Shown in pieces: positions 11,706-23,148 of a DNA stretch of 64,000 nt. The DNA comes from Turritopsis dohrnii (Eukaryota > Cnidaria > Hydrozoa > Anthoathecata > Oceaniidae): contig BQMF02000291.1 in the NCBI GenBank assembly GCA_027922465.2, positions 434,001 through 498,000 on the forward strand, written 5' to 3'. Each line of letters opens with the position of its first letter. Position 1 is the first letter of the stretch. Below the pieces are notes generated by a model. That model did not search any database. It saw only the letters and a list, made by a program, of their open reading frames with translations, and was not told the DNA's origin. A program made the translations under genes and the position numbers.

Positions 11706-12169
11706 AATAAGCGATCCTCTTCTAGCTCTTCGTTTTTTGCATATGTTATTAGTGCCTGAATAGTTGTATTGGTAGCTGCTGGAATATTTGTGGGATATGC
11801 AGTGGCACATCCAACAACGTCAGCATAAGTAGACTTTTTTTCTACGGCCATGTCGAATTTTTCTTCCAGATTGCGAATGTTTTCCTGAACTTTACGTAGC
11901 AAAGTTGATTCGAACTCTTCGAACTTTCTTTCAAGAGTATGCAATATGCCGTTACTTTCAACAAAACTACCTTCTTGGATCATCTTCTTTCTTAGGGCTT
12001 CAATTTCACTCACCATGTTAGCTTCTTTCTTTTCATGTTCCGTGATCTGCTGTTCGCTTTTCTTGATTTCATTCTTCAGCTTTGCTATTGTTTCTTTATG
12101 TGTTTTAAGGAAGCTGACTTCCTCTTTCATGATGTTGCAGTATTCATTCTGTTTATCTTGTAAAGCTTT
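11706..12169 (-). pseudogene. LINE ORF1, coiled-coil middle part
   Basis: The minus strand encodes a Lys/Glu-rich segment with heptad-like spacing (KLKNEIKKSEQQITEHEKKE and ALRKKMIQEG), the coiled coil that lets LINE ORF1 proteins trimerise. The apparent upstream methionine lies in the DNA transposon, so it is not the true start. The true upstream codons resume at 22810 beyond the transposon. Removing the transposon plus one copy of a 2-bp TT duplication joins the two sides in frame. Confidence 0.8.
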
Positions 12170-12440
12170 CCCAGCGGGCACAAGACGTCTTTTAGACATC
12201 TTTATTGGATCTAAATTACGTCTTTAAAAAGACGCGTTTTCGAGAAGACTTTAAGATATCTTAAAGGCGCCCTGAAAACACTAGTCGTCTAAAAGATGTG
12301 TAAAAGACGTCTTGGTAAATGCGGAATTCATTCTGTTGTTCATAAGATGTTTTTCAGACATCTTCATTCAGATGGAATTAAGACGTATTTTAGTAGACAC
12401 GTTTTAGACGTCTTTTAGACATCTTTTTTTTTCTTTTCGC
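12170..12440. repeat. left terminal/subterminal AAGACGTCTT array
   Basis: The left end contains at least ten variants of AAGACGTCTT, AAGATATCTT and TTTAGACATCTT, many self-complementary, spaced roughly 15-40 bases. Such subterminal palindromic arrays are the usual transposase-binding sites of CACTA-like elements. The mirrored array is at 22545-22807. Beyond it, 12440-13886 has no recognisable gene and may hold the promoter and an untranslated first exon. Confidence 0.75.
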
Positions 12441-13886
12441 CACTTTAAAATTTTCTTGCATTTAAAGACGGGACAAATGCAAATGTTTAACTTGGGTTTC
12501 TTAACCTAAATAACGCTTATTATTGGATTACGAAAGAAATTACTAATAAATTTAAAACATTTGAATAAAAGAAGTAAGTTTCTTTTTATTTGTAGTTAAA
12601 AAACTTCTTTTTTCTGCAAAAATGTTTTATTTAACAACCCGTTGGAGCGTCTGTTTGGAAAAAAAGGTTTTGATTCAGAAATTTTTTTCGTCGACTTGAA
12701 GATCTCGACAAGTTCGTGCATCAGCTATATCTCGTAAGTAAACATTTTATATTTTAATCGGAGTCAGTTGTGTTGTGTTGTAGACTGTATTGTGTTGGGT
12801 TCGTTGTGTTGTGTAGTAACTGAATATTTGTATCTTTAGAAGAGAATGGAGGGTTGACTTAACTTTATTTGGTCATCCTCATGAAAGCAATTTTATTTTG
12901 ACACTATTTAGTGGGTCATTTAGTAGCGATAACTTAATAAAACGTTTCCATAAATGATTCTTAGCTATATTTTAACAACATTTAAAAGATAAGTACATTA
13001 TAAGCTAAGGAGATGTTTATTTATTTCTAATAGATTTGCTTGTGCTTAGACTGTTGTTTGTTGGTATATAATTTGTTGGCTGGTTGTTGGAAAAATTTTG
13101 ATATTTAATATTTTCTCCTGGTTGTTTGGTAAGTGCCTTACTTACTATTTATATCCCTTCATGCTTTAATTCAACCTTATAGATTAGCTTCCAATGTTAA
13201 TTACACTTTTATACCTTGTACAAACTAAAAATCAAATATAATGTACAAAAATAGATTGGAAGTGCTAATGTTTATTAAAACTTTCTAATGTCAATTGTCT
13301 TTAAGGAGACTCCAGAGAACCAAATAAAGTGACAACATTTTGAAGAGTATATATAAAGAGCATTTTATTTTCTGTGAGGCTGTGTGCCCATACTCACAGG
13401 AAAATGACTTGATTAATGATATTTTATGTTGCAACATACAGTAATTATTGAGCAAAGAACACTGGTGTTTGTAAACATTGAAACTTATCTATACAAATTA
13501 TTCTACCTTTAATTATAATTAAATGAAATGTTTTTTATATTAGAAGATATAACCAATGTTAGCTATTTTATGATTCATTGATTATATCTGATCAGTTAAA
13601 TTTTTTTAATGGGTTTTAAATAAACAATGTATATATATATCTTGTGTTTCAAAACATTGCAAAATCACCAAAAAGTGACTTGATCTATAAAGCATTTATG
13701 GTTGAAACTCACAGCAACTATCAAGCAAAAAACACTAATGTTTATAAATGTCACGCTACTTAGAAAACTGTAATGGTCAACACTTGTATACATACTTGAT
13801 GTCAGTTGATCTGTTATAATAATCCACAGTTAATATAGTGTAGCTTTTAGGAAATTTAACCCTTCCTTACTTTCAGGAGGTCAATT

Positions 13887-16800
13887 ATGAACGACACAAA
13901 GCAACGCCAACAAAGACGCAGGTTAAATAGAAAAGTGACAGAATTTTTTAGCGTAGAAAAAAGCTGTTTGTCAGCCTTAGATGTAGACGAATATATGGAA
14001 ATTTCTGAGGTTGGAGAAGTTGAATTATCTGAAGTTGAGGAAGAATCCTCAGAATTGAATGATAGTTTTGTCATTGAAGATGTTAGTTTCCCATTAAGTT
14101 CTGATGATGAAGATAGGCCTCAAAATTCAACTTTAAAGGAAGATCTTTCAAGTTGGGTTGTTGAAAGTGGTTGTTCTTGTGAATCAATTAACAAACTCTT
14201 GTTAATGTTGCGAAAGCATGGGCATGAAGAACTTCCTAAAGATGCGCGAGCACTTTTAAACACCCCTCAGATTGTGGAAACCGAATTGAAATGTGGAAGC
14301 ACTTATTGCTATCTTATTATAATAATCCGCGATTGTGCATACCACTTTTATTTTAGAGAGTGATATATTTGGTTTTTCTTTCACGGTCAAAACCTTCTTA
14401 TTTTTTCCCTTTTCGTCGTAAAGCCACGCAGCGGTGAGAGCGTTTTTTTACGATTAGTAAATGGGGAAATCCCGTCGATTATCAATTTCATTGGCTAATA
14501 AAGGAAAACTCTTAAAATGCGATCATTTGATTGGCTGACAAATTCCAAAAATTTTGGTCGTTAATAACGGATTTTCATTTCATAAAGGATGATGTTTATT
14601 CACATTGGTGAAAATGGTTTTACTTTTTTCGGTGGCAAAACGTTTGAAAAAGATACAAAGTAATATACGTAAGTACATGAGTCGAACGCATTTAATAAAT
14701 ACAGCGTTAAGAGATAGTAAAAACAGAGTTAAAACGATAAAAAAGTTGCATGCCCTCGAGCAGTTACTGATTTGTTTTGGTAACCAACTGGCTGTTCTTT
14801 TATTTATTTATTTCAAAATGGCTCCACAGTTATGAAGTTTAGAAAACAACATGAAAGGAGAGCTTGCCGCCACTGTCTGTCTTTTCCTTTATTTATGCCT
14901 TTCAGTGTATAAAATGGTAGTGGAATTTCAGGAAAGTATGCTGGGAAGGTATGAAGTATAGAAAGTAAAGAGTTTAGAAGTGTTTGATGATAATGGCTAC
15001 AGATCATGATCAATATTGTTTACAAACATGATATGATGATGTGAATTGGTATTGAGAGGTAAAGTTAAAATGGTATCTATTTAGTTTAAACACAGTTAGT
15101 ATTAGTGGATAAATAAAGAGGGATGTTTACTGTTGTTTTTGAATTTTCCAGCAGAGAGGAGCTTTGAACTGGAAATAAAAAATGGCTCCACGAATGTTTT
15201 CATTATGTTTAAAATTTTTCAGCTATACTAATTCTGTCATTACGTTTGTGTTTTTAATTATTATTTTTAAGGTTAATATATTTTCAAGTTTCTTTTACTT
15301 TGTTTTGTTTTTCTTTAGATTTCGTCATAGCATGATTAGGTTTTTTGTATATGTTTTTGGAATGTTTTCATCTGTTGCAATAGAAATGAAGCACATGATG
15401 GGTTATAATGTTGAGAGGGTTACTTATTATAATAAGATTTGTGACTTTATCTTCTGGGTAAATTTTTGTTCTTGGTTATTGTTTTTAGGATAAATGCGTA
15501 CTTGAATGTCATTTTGTTGTTGTTTATTGTTGGTATTGCAATTCAAATATTATTCTTTTAGGTAATAATAAAAAAAGCATAAAGAAATGAAACTCATGGT
15601 TTTAATCATGACGTTGATGGTTTTGGGAAGAACAGACAATATATCATTTCAAAAATTCATTAATGGTTGCTGTATAATGTAACTTCCGCACGAAAGAAAC
15701 ACGGTTGGAAGGTATCGATTTGTTTTCAATTCACATTTTGTAATGTTATGTTTGGTTTTGTACGTCTGGGTAAACGGTTCTGTGTTATATATTGCCATTG
15801 TTTTACACAAAATTTTTTTACTTCTCTTCTGCATATAGATATATATTCTGAGCCATATTGCTATTTTGTTTCTGTTTTAAATCTTCTGAATGTAAGAAAT
15901 GAATTAAAAAATTAATGCCTGAAAAGAAACTTTTACATGAGTTAAATTCTGCGACACAACACATACTGAACATGGGTGGCGAGCGACGCCGCCTGGGTGA
16001 CTAGTATTGGCATAGCTGAAGGAATCGAAAAGTGCTTGAATATATATCTACCTTTAAAACAAGCATCTGAGCTCTCATTATCAGTTAATATTGATGCCTT
16101 ACCCGTATCCAAATCTTCGAAAGCACAACTTTGGCCAATATTAGGCTCTTTGAATAATACGAACTATATTTTTAATATTACTCTTTTCCATGGCACAGCC
16201 AAACCCAGCTGTCCTGATTTGTTTTTATCAGACTTCTTAAAGGAAAGTCAATCACTGATCAAAAATGGTATAGAACTCCATGGAAAACATTTTACTTTTT
16301 GTCTGAGCACTTTTGTATGTGATGCTCCTGCAAGGGCATTCTTAAAGTGCATCATAAGTCATAATGGATATTATGGTTGTGAAAGATGCACCATTAAAGG
16401 TGAATATCATCAAAACCGAATGGTTTACAACTCTTCCAACGAATTCCCTGCAAGAACTGATGAAGATTTTCGTAATGGAAGTTATTTGAAAAATCATCAG
16501 AAGGCATTCAGTCCATTAGCTTCTGTTTTGGGATTTAATTGCATAGGTCAGTTCCCTCTTGACTATATGCACATGGTTTTACTTAGTGTCATGAAAAGAA
16601 TGCTCCAGTTTTTGGTTAAGGGTCCTTCCATTTGCAGAATTTCAAATAGTCATGTTGACCGAATTTCATCAAAGTTGCAGCAACTCAATGGATGCATGCC
16701 AAGTGAGTTTAATCGACAGCCACGTCCACTCACTGAACTACCATACTGGAAAGCCACTGAATTTAGACAATTCCTGTTATACCATGGTATTATTGTTTTA

Positions 16801-17487
16801 AAAGGAGTTGCTTCGAAAGAGGTCAATAACCACTTTTTGGCACTTCATGTAGTTATGTCTGTGTTACTCAATGAAAATAGTGATAAACGAAACAAGCTGA
16901 TACCTTACTGCCGTGATTTGATTAAATGGTTTTCTTACAATGCTCGACATTTCTATGATGACACCTTTTCAACCTATAATGTGCATTTTTTGGTACACCT
17001 TCCAGATGATTGCATTAATTTTCAATGCTCCTTAGATGAATTATCAGCCTTCAAATTTGAAAATCACATGCAACATTTAAAGGAAAATGTCAAGAATGCC
17101 AATAATCCACTTGCACAAATTGTAAAGAGGGAGCATGAATATCACATGTCAATTAAGTCTTCGTCTTGAAATTTTGTTATCAAGTCAAAGAAATTACAGG
17201 AGTCCTGCTTTAAACTAACAGATGGAGATTTTTGCTTTGTTGAAAGTGTGAATCATGATGGGACACTAAATTGCGGCATAATTAAAAAAAGAAATCTTAG
17301 AAATTTGTACGAACAGCCTATTCAGTCATTTATTCTAGATAACTTCATAGTTAAAGACAGTTCTGTAGCAAAGAGAACTATCTTAAATAACGCTGATTTG
17401 TCGCGTAAAGTTGTATGTTTACCTTACAAAGATAAATTAGCGTGTTTTACTATTATGCACAAAATGGAGAACGATAAATTTCCTTGA
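13887..17487 (+). pseudogene. tnp2-like transposase, split by a Helitron and a stop
   Basis: Coding runs from 13887 to 14311 and resumes at 16005; the two parts join in frame when the Helitron is removed, giving about 635 codons. The N-terminal part is acidic, then has SGCSCESINKLLLMLRKHGH. The catalytic region includes SVNIDALPVSKSS, DAPARAFLKCIISHNGYYGC, CERCTIKGEY (a Cys pair) and FPLDYMHMVLLSVMKRM. The C-terminal part has STYNVHFLVHL and SAFKFENHMQHLK, the signature of animal tnp2/CACTA-type transposases. A TGA at 17167-17169 interrupts the frame, but homologous coding continues (LQESCFKLTDGDFCFVE, KVVCLPYKDKLACF) to 17487. The enzyme would cut and join transposon ends in the nucleus; this copy is inactive. 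Confidence 0.85.
14312..16004 (+). mobile_element. non-autonomous Helitron in the transposase exon
   Basis: It begins TCTTATTATAATAATCCGCG after a host A (14311) and ends CTAG at 16001-16004 before a host T. GGTGGCG/CGCCGCC (about 15977-15993) forms the terminal hairpin with one G-T pair. Its hairpin resembles Helitron copy A, but its 5' end does not, while the 5' end resembles the Helitron at 31238-33340. No Rep/helicase reading frame is present. The 103-codon hydrophobic frame at 15182-15493 is T-rich and unconvincing. Removing exactly this interval restores the transposase frame. Confidence 0.85.
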
Positions 17488-18090
17488 ATGATGTTTAGTT
17501 TTACGTTTTACAAATCATCAAGCAAAAAATCCAACTTTTTCAATCTTGGAGTCTTTATGATAAGAAATAATGATAAAAGGTTGTGTTGAGGTGTTGAAAA
17601 CAGTATAATCCCATTAAAGAAGTCTCCTTAAGGGAACAAACAATCTAATCCCTAATTCAAAGTTGCCTTGAAAAAGTCAAATAGCTTAGACAAAATTGTT
17701 TTAACCTAATTGGAAGAGCCTTGCATAGTAAAAAGCATTTTTATTCCAATGCATGTTCCGGTGCATCTGTATGATATGCTGTTAATTTAATTCTTTTCTA
17801 TAGTAGGTCCACATCAGTGTTTGTCACTTTGGCTATATATATTGTATAAATATTTTATGATTATATTCTATGACCTACTTTACGAAATAAATTAACAATA
17901 GTAGTAATAATAATGATAATAAAGAATTAGGCTGCCTCAAGAAATGTTGTTCATAAATTCTACTTGTCCTACTAGTCTCAAATTATTCATTACAATAAAA
18001 TGGATTTTTTTTTACTCTTCAAACTTAGTTGATGTTTCATCAATACATATATTTTTGTTCCATTCTTTTCAATGTTCAATTTTTTTTCAG
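17488..18090. other. spacer between the two transposon genes
   Basis: AT-rich, with a short GTAATAATAATGATAATAA run at 17900-17925 and no recognisable coding sequence. It may hold the transposase terminator and an untranslated exon of the next gene. Confidence 0.4.
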
Positions 18091-20256
18091 TCACATAATT
18101 GGAAATGAGTCACTGCTCAGTGGAATTTCTTGAAAGTGGAAAATGCAAAATGTCCACTGTTCCTTCTTCCTGGGTGGTAGAAAACCAGCTTATGTGGTCC
18201 AAAACCAAAGACCCCTTCAAAATAAAAAAAGCTATTTCAAGTTGGGGCATCACCAAAAGAAGGGTGGCAGAGGAGATCAATCAGAAAAATCTTACATAGA
18301 GGCAAGTAAAATAGTGAGTAATAATAATATTTGTCATCATGATTTTCAATGTCCACACTTCGTAAATTTTTATAGGAACTGAAGAACAGTGCAATCCTAT
18401 TCCAAGTGGGATGTCTGATGATTCAGATGATGATTGTGATAAAGAAAACACACCAGGTATAGGGTAAATAATATATAAGAACAGTCAGATTTCTGATATT
18501 AATTGAGAATGTCTAATCGCAATATTGATACGACTTTAAATCTATGGTTATGTCACAAAGTACGCCTGCAGCACCACCTAAAGCTCCTGTGCTGGACTTT
18601 ACATGTTCTCCAGTCAAAAAAATGACTAGGTGATTTACAATATATTTTTCAATAATAATATGAGCCTTGGATCTTCTGTGTAATGTTTTGTTATGTTCAA
18701 AGTATTAAGTGTTGTATTGAATCAAAAGACACTACAATAATGTCAAACTTCCCAAGTTTGCTGATACATTACAAGTATTTAGTGTTATTCCTAATTATCT
18801 AAGCTTGTTATTTAGATTATCAGAGGATGTGTTATTGCCATCTCTGCCAGGTGGAACTTGGTAAGAATTCATTATACAGCTATACTGTTAACCTGTTGTC
18901 AAAAAAATAAAAGATTATCTAGAGTTTACAATTTATATCTTTGTCCAATATCAACCTCATTTAGTTATACAGATGTCCTGTCACGATCCATGCAAGTAAC
19001 TGAAGGCTGTTCAAAGGATAACAGAGGACAAGAAGAGGTATTAATAATCCATTTGCAATTTCTTTGACATTATTTAAGAAAATAATAAGCTATAATAATG
19101 TTTTGCTTCTCACATTAGGTTTCCAGAAGTTGACTTAAGCCATGAGGATACGGTAAATCTTCGATGCAGGTAAAGATTTTAACCCCTATGTGTTACTTTT
19201 ATAAGTATGAATATTGTTTCATTATCTTATCATTAAGTTGCATTATCTTGTAGTGAAGAGATTCCATATGTTTCGACAGGTGGGGGCAGGTTGAAAAACA
19301 TAGAAGGTATTAACCATTTGCTTTGAACATCCGAATGCACTATGGTTTAATCGGACAGCATAATTTTGTTGATGTCGAACTGATATTAGAAATGCTTCAG
19401 AAAATTATGGTTAGGCGGAATAAAATGTGCCAACTATTGCTTAAGCTGGAAGAAAAGCTTGAAAAACAGGAGAGTCAGAAAGGTGATGAGGTTCAACGTT
19501 ATGAGCCTTTAACAATAGATTCTAAAGACGATCTCGAGGAAGTGGAAGAGAGGCTTCAATGTCAGGAGCAACGCAACTTAATGGTAGGTGATATTTTTCA
19601 ACTTTTAGTCATTCAGCTGTTTATGATCTATCTTCTACTGTTTATGGTCTCTGTAAGGTAGTTTTAAAAAGTTGACCGTTGAAGTATTTTTTCGAAAAAG
19701 GCATTATATGACTTTCCTACATAGATCCAATATATATATTCCAATTGGGTGGATCGGATTTCCGAGAATCTACGAAATTGGCTATAAACAGGTATCTTTT
19801 TAATCTGAAACATGGTCTGAATAAAATAATTACCTATTATTACATCGATAAAGGAAAAAGACGCGGCATACACCTTTATCAGGATATTTTTGTTTAGAAT
19901 ATTCACCAATCGTTTTATTTCCTGTGCTAATTTAAAAGGGCATGGAGAAAAGATTGGTCTGGAAGATAAAGCCGTATATAAAATAATTGTTGGTAAGTAC
20001 AGTATTCCTGTGTAAGTACATACTGATTGCAGTCAGCCTGAGTGGAGAAACATGACCTCACAAATTACCATCTCATTGTCAGAAGAATTTTTACTTACAA
20101 CTTAATATAAATGTTCAATTTTCTTTTTCTTAGAAGCGATAAAAAAAATTCCGAAGCGCTGATGAAAAGGAGATCAGGAGGATTGTGGGGACAAAGTTGC
20201 GCAATGCCCCTAGCCAGAAAAAACGCACAGATTGTGCTGTTGAACTGGTTGAATGA
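18091..20256 (+). CDS. transposon second gene, DUF4806-like protein (multi-exon)
   Basis: The first coding exon follows an acceptor (TTTTTTTCAG at 18081-18090) and encodes VEFLESGKCKMSTVPSSWVV. This opening is seen in accessory proteins of animal CACTA-like elements. Small exons follow near 18376 (acidic DSDDDCDKENTPG), 18544, 18813, 19121 and 19253. A helical exon (19340-19582) has KMCQLLLKLEEKLEKQ and PLTIDSKDDLEEVEERLQ. The last exons (about 19720-20256) include DEKEIRRIVGTKLRNAP, matching the end of the DUF4806 domain. Intron borders look canonical, but the 19660-19990 part is hard to read through and may be damaged. It lies downstream of, and parallel to, the transposase. Its role is not known; DNA or partner binding is a guess. 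Confidence 0.6.
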
Positions 20257-20353
20257 AAGGATGTTCTTTTAATTTTAATTTGATTCCATTATTTCTATTT
20301 TCAATTAGTTGATTATAGTTGAAATTTAAAATATGTAATTTTACTGGTATTCC

Positions 20354-20740
20354 CAGAGGCGTAGTTAGGGTCAGTCGAAAAAAGTAGAAGAGCCGAAAAT
20401 GGTGATGTTACTTTTCAATTTAAAGGCTGATTTCCACTTTTTGCTTTGGGATTTGATGATGCATTTTGATTGGTTGGTATTGATATTTCGCGCGAAACAA
20501 ATTATCAAAACTCATTTATCAACATCAATTTTTCGCAGGCGAAAGAAATATATTTCTCGAGCAAAGTGTTTGCACATGCGTACTAATAAAGAATAACGTA
20601 ATTTGAGCGAGACTATTTCGCTCATATTAAGTGGAAATCAACTTTAAAGTGAATTACGTTACTTGGAAGGTTTTTCTTTTCAACTTTTAATGACTAATGT
20701 ATACTCCACAAATTTTGGCTGAGCTCTACCTACGCCTCTG
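20354..20740. mobile_element. MITE, 387 bp, CAGAGGCGTAG ends
   Basis: The left end CAGAGGCGTAGTTAGGGTCA is mirrored on the right by CTACCTACGCCTCTG. ATTCC flanks both sides (20349-20353 and 20741-20745). The termini resemble hAT-type CAGxGGCG ends, but the 5-bp repeat is shorter than the usual 8. No coding capacity. It is younger than the 10.6-kb transposon that contains it. Confidence 0.7.
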
Positions 20741-20971
20741 ATTCCCTATGATATTTATGAATTTCGCATTTGTATGTGTATGATATATAATTTATTTATC
20801 TAAGTGTATATAGTAGATAGCAACTATTTAGCAATAGTTAATGCAAAATCCTAAAGCTTTATAATGTTAGTAATCAAGAACAACCACGTTAACGTTGTTA
20901 TTCAAAGTTTCTTGACATAAACATTTATCAGACAAATCTTTTAGACCAGGTTAACAGTCTTCTCATTATGA

Positions 20972-21041
20972 GGCGCGCGATCGCGCTAGCGCTCGCAATA
21001 GCGCTCCTAGAGCTAGCTCAGACGCGCTTTTAATCGCGCAC
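20972..21041. repeat. GC-rich palindromic cluster
   Basis: In an otherwise AT-rich stretch, this 70-base block is packed with GCGCGCGATCGCGC, CTAGCGCTCG, TAGCGCTCCTAGAGCTAGC and GCGCG palindromes. It looks like a structured end of a small element or a protein-binding cluster. No partner block or target duplication was found. Confidence 0.55.
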
Positions 21042-22544
21042 GTAAATAGTCATTGTCAAAACTTTTAAAACTTTTTAAAAAAGCCTTTATCACTGAATAT
21101 TTTTTTGTTCCTTTCGTCTCCGTTTAAAACGAGTCTAATAATGTGTAATGAAAATAATAATGAACTACATGTTTCCAGTTTGAAACGTGCAGGTGGTATT
21201 GCATAATCATCTTCTTTAAATTAATGAACTGCTTGAAGCATCAACGATGGAGAAACCATGAGGCTTTTCAATAGAATTTCCGATGGAAGATTTCAATGCA
21301 ATGACGTCGTTTTTATTTTGTACAAAACACAAGTTTTGATTCTTCGAATGTACATTTCGTTACTACTTTGTATCAACATGGCAGGAAACAAAGTTACGTT
21401 AACAACGTTCAACAAATGATGAAGACATGAATATTGATGAAGACTATTAGTTTTGCATAATCTGTCATTGTTAGTCTGTATTTCGTTAATGATCTAACTT
21501 TCTAAAAAATTTATATGTTATTCTTTGTTTATATCATAATCCTTAAGTGTTGTCTATATTCGTAAAAACTGGATTCAAACTCGAAAAAGAAAAATCATTT
21601 TTGCTGGTAAGGGGGAGGAACCGTAAAAAACATGCTCAACCTATTATATTAGTTTTCATGCTCAATTGATAACGAAACATAACATAGGTATATTAAGTGA
21701 TCATTCACCAAGTTGCTGTTGCTAGGGAGAACGACCACCGTTGCTAAGGTAATTTTGGAATATCCTTCGTTATTCGAATTCATTTCTACAGCTAACAAAG
21801 AATATGAAAACGTATGTGGTACCAGTAGGACTCGTTTTCGTGTTATTCAGTGAAATTAAAAAGCATCTTAGTTTCCAGCTCCCTTTACCCTTTAACCGGG
21901 GGATTTCCACAAAGAGAAACTTGCGTAAGTTAAAACAACTGTTCAAAAATGTTTTTGAGTGGAAAGTCGAAAAAAAGTATGTGCGTGACATCGCGCGCCT
22001 TGGGATAGTTTAGCAGCGCAATCTGTCACGCTGCTACTGATTTACATATTGAGAAGACTGAAATGATCTCTTCAAAGTGTCGTAGGTTTAAATAACAACA
22101 ATAACAAGATTAAAATTCCTTAGCTAAGCAAATCTATCAAAATCATTGTATGGGTGCAGAAAGTTTTTGAAAGTTGAAACGCCTCCAACGAAAACTTTTT
22201 CAGTTAAACACTGATTACCCTATCTTATCCGTTTTGGTATAGTGTAGCACGGGCGGCGATACTTTTTTTATACTTTAGTCCTTGATTCTCCTCTTTTAAC
22301 TTCTAGTTAAACTTTGAGAACTCCGTTTATATGTATATATGATAATAGAAAATGTATTGACAAGAATTTCTTTATTGTATTTATTTATTTATTTTGGTTC
22401 GCAGAAAAGATATCGTTTGCATGAATTATTTGCTGTTATTGTACCTTCCATTTATTTATATCTCATAAATTGATACATCTTAGTTACAATTTTTTCCCCT
22501 CTGCATTAATCATCCTTTTACAGTAAACGTTTTGAAAACAATAA
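21042..22544. other. no gene recognised, 3' part of the transposon
   Basis: AT-rich. Short open frames on both strands (for example around 21770-22013) have no recognisable motif and overlap each other in opposite orientation. Confidence 0.45.
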
Positions 22545-22807
22545 CTTCAAACCTTATCTTAAATATATCTTTTAAAAGATGTTTTTAAGAGATCTTAAAG
22601 ATAAGAATTACCTCTTTTAAACGTCTTAAAGATCCACTTAAAAAAACGCATTTTAGATGTTTTCTAAAAGACATCTTTTAGAATGCCTCTAAAAGATGCA
22701 TCGAAAAGATGCTGCAAAAACGGACAAATTAGACTTCTTTTAAACTTCTTTTAAACATCTTTTTCTCAATCTTTTAGACGTCTTTAAGACGTCTTTTGCC
22801 GCCTGGG
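22545..22807. repeat. right terminal/subterminal AAGACGTCTT array
   Basis: Repeated AAAAGATGTTTT, TTTAGACGTC and AAGACGTCTT motifs mirror the left array of the 10.6-kb transposon, and it ends GCCGCCTGGG at 22807. The outermost about 25 bases are the terminal inverted repeat proper; inner copies vary. Confidence 0.75.
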
Positions 22808-23118
22808 TTGTTGATTGTTTTGGTTTTACTGTTTTCCAACGAAATATCCTTTAGTGCTTGCGTAAGTTCTTCAACTTCAAAGGACTGATCAGGGTCATAG
22901 TCCTCCATCTCTTTGAGGAAATTTGGACGAATATTGACACAGTTCGCACACGTGTACTTGCGGCCCTTCTTGGTTATAAAGATTTCCAATTGATACAGTG
23001 GCAATCTGGTACACCTATAATGTACAGTTCGCTTGCATTCGCCACATGGCAGGTGATTTTCGTCTCCATTATTTGTACATTCACTTTGTGTATGTCTTCG
23101 TTGCTGTTGTTGTTTTCC
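22808..23118 (-). pseudogene. LINE ORF1, N-terminal PHD-finger part
   Basis: The minus strand encodes CGECKRTVHYRCTRLPLYQL and then GRKYTCANCVNIRPNF. The Cys/His spacing (C-x2-C, H-x2-C, C-x2-C) is that of the PHD-type finger found at the start of ORF1 in CR1/L2 elements. An acidic segment follows (MEDYDPDQSFEVEELTQALK), leading into the coiled coil on the far side of the transposon. No in-frame ATG is obvious directly upstream, and a TAA lies within the palindrome at 23119-23148, so the start has been lost. Confidence 0.75.
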
Positions 23119-23148
23119 ATTTTTGCAGTTTTACAAAACTGCAAAAAT
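23119..23148. repeat. perfect 14+14 bp palindrome at LINE ORF1 start
   Basis: ATTTTTGCAGTTTT and its exact reverse complement flank a 2-base spacer (AC). It lies just upstream of the PHD-finger codons and may have replaced the original start region. Confidence 0.85.

Larger units (their letters stand above)
12170..22807 (+). mobile_element. CMC (EnSpm/CACTA-like) DNA transposon, 10.6 kb
   Basis: The left end CCCAGCGGGCACAAGACGTC and the inverse of the right end (CCCAGGCGGCAAAAGACGTC) form imperfect terminal inverted repeats. TT flanks both sides (12168-12169, 22808-22809), and excision with one TT restores the LINE ORF1 reading frame. That fixes both ends to the base. It carries two plus-strand genes, a tnp2-like transposase (13887-17487) and a DUF4806-like protein (18091-20256). 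Two later insertions lie inside it: a Helitron (14312-16004) and a MITE (20354-20740). A 2-bp duplication and CCC-type termini fit the CMC supergroup; the exact family is not proven. Confidence 0.82.

Noticed and set aside
13800..13840. TTATAATAATCCAC at 13816 as a further Helitron 5' end
   Set aside because: Resembles the Helitron start for 14 bases only, lacks TC at the expected place and has no matching 3' end.
15182..15493. 103-codon hydrophobic open frame inside the Helitron
   Set aside because: T-rich codons produce Phe/Leu/Ile by chance; no domain, no homologous frame in the related Helitron, and no promoter or splice context.
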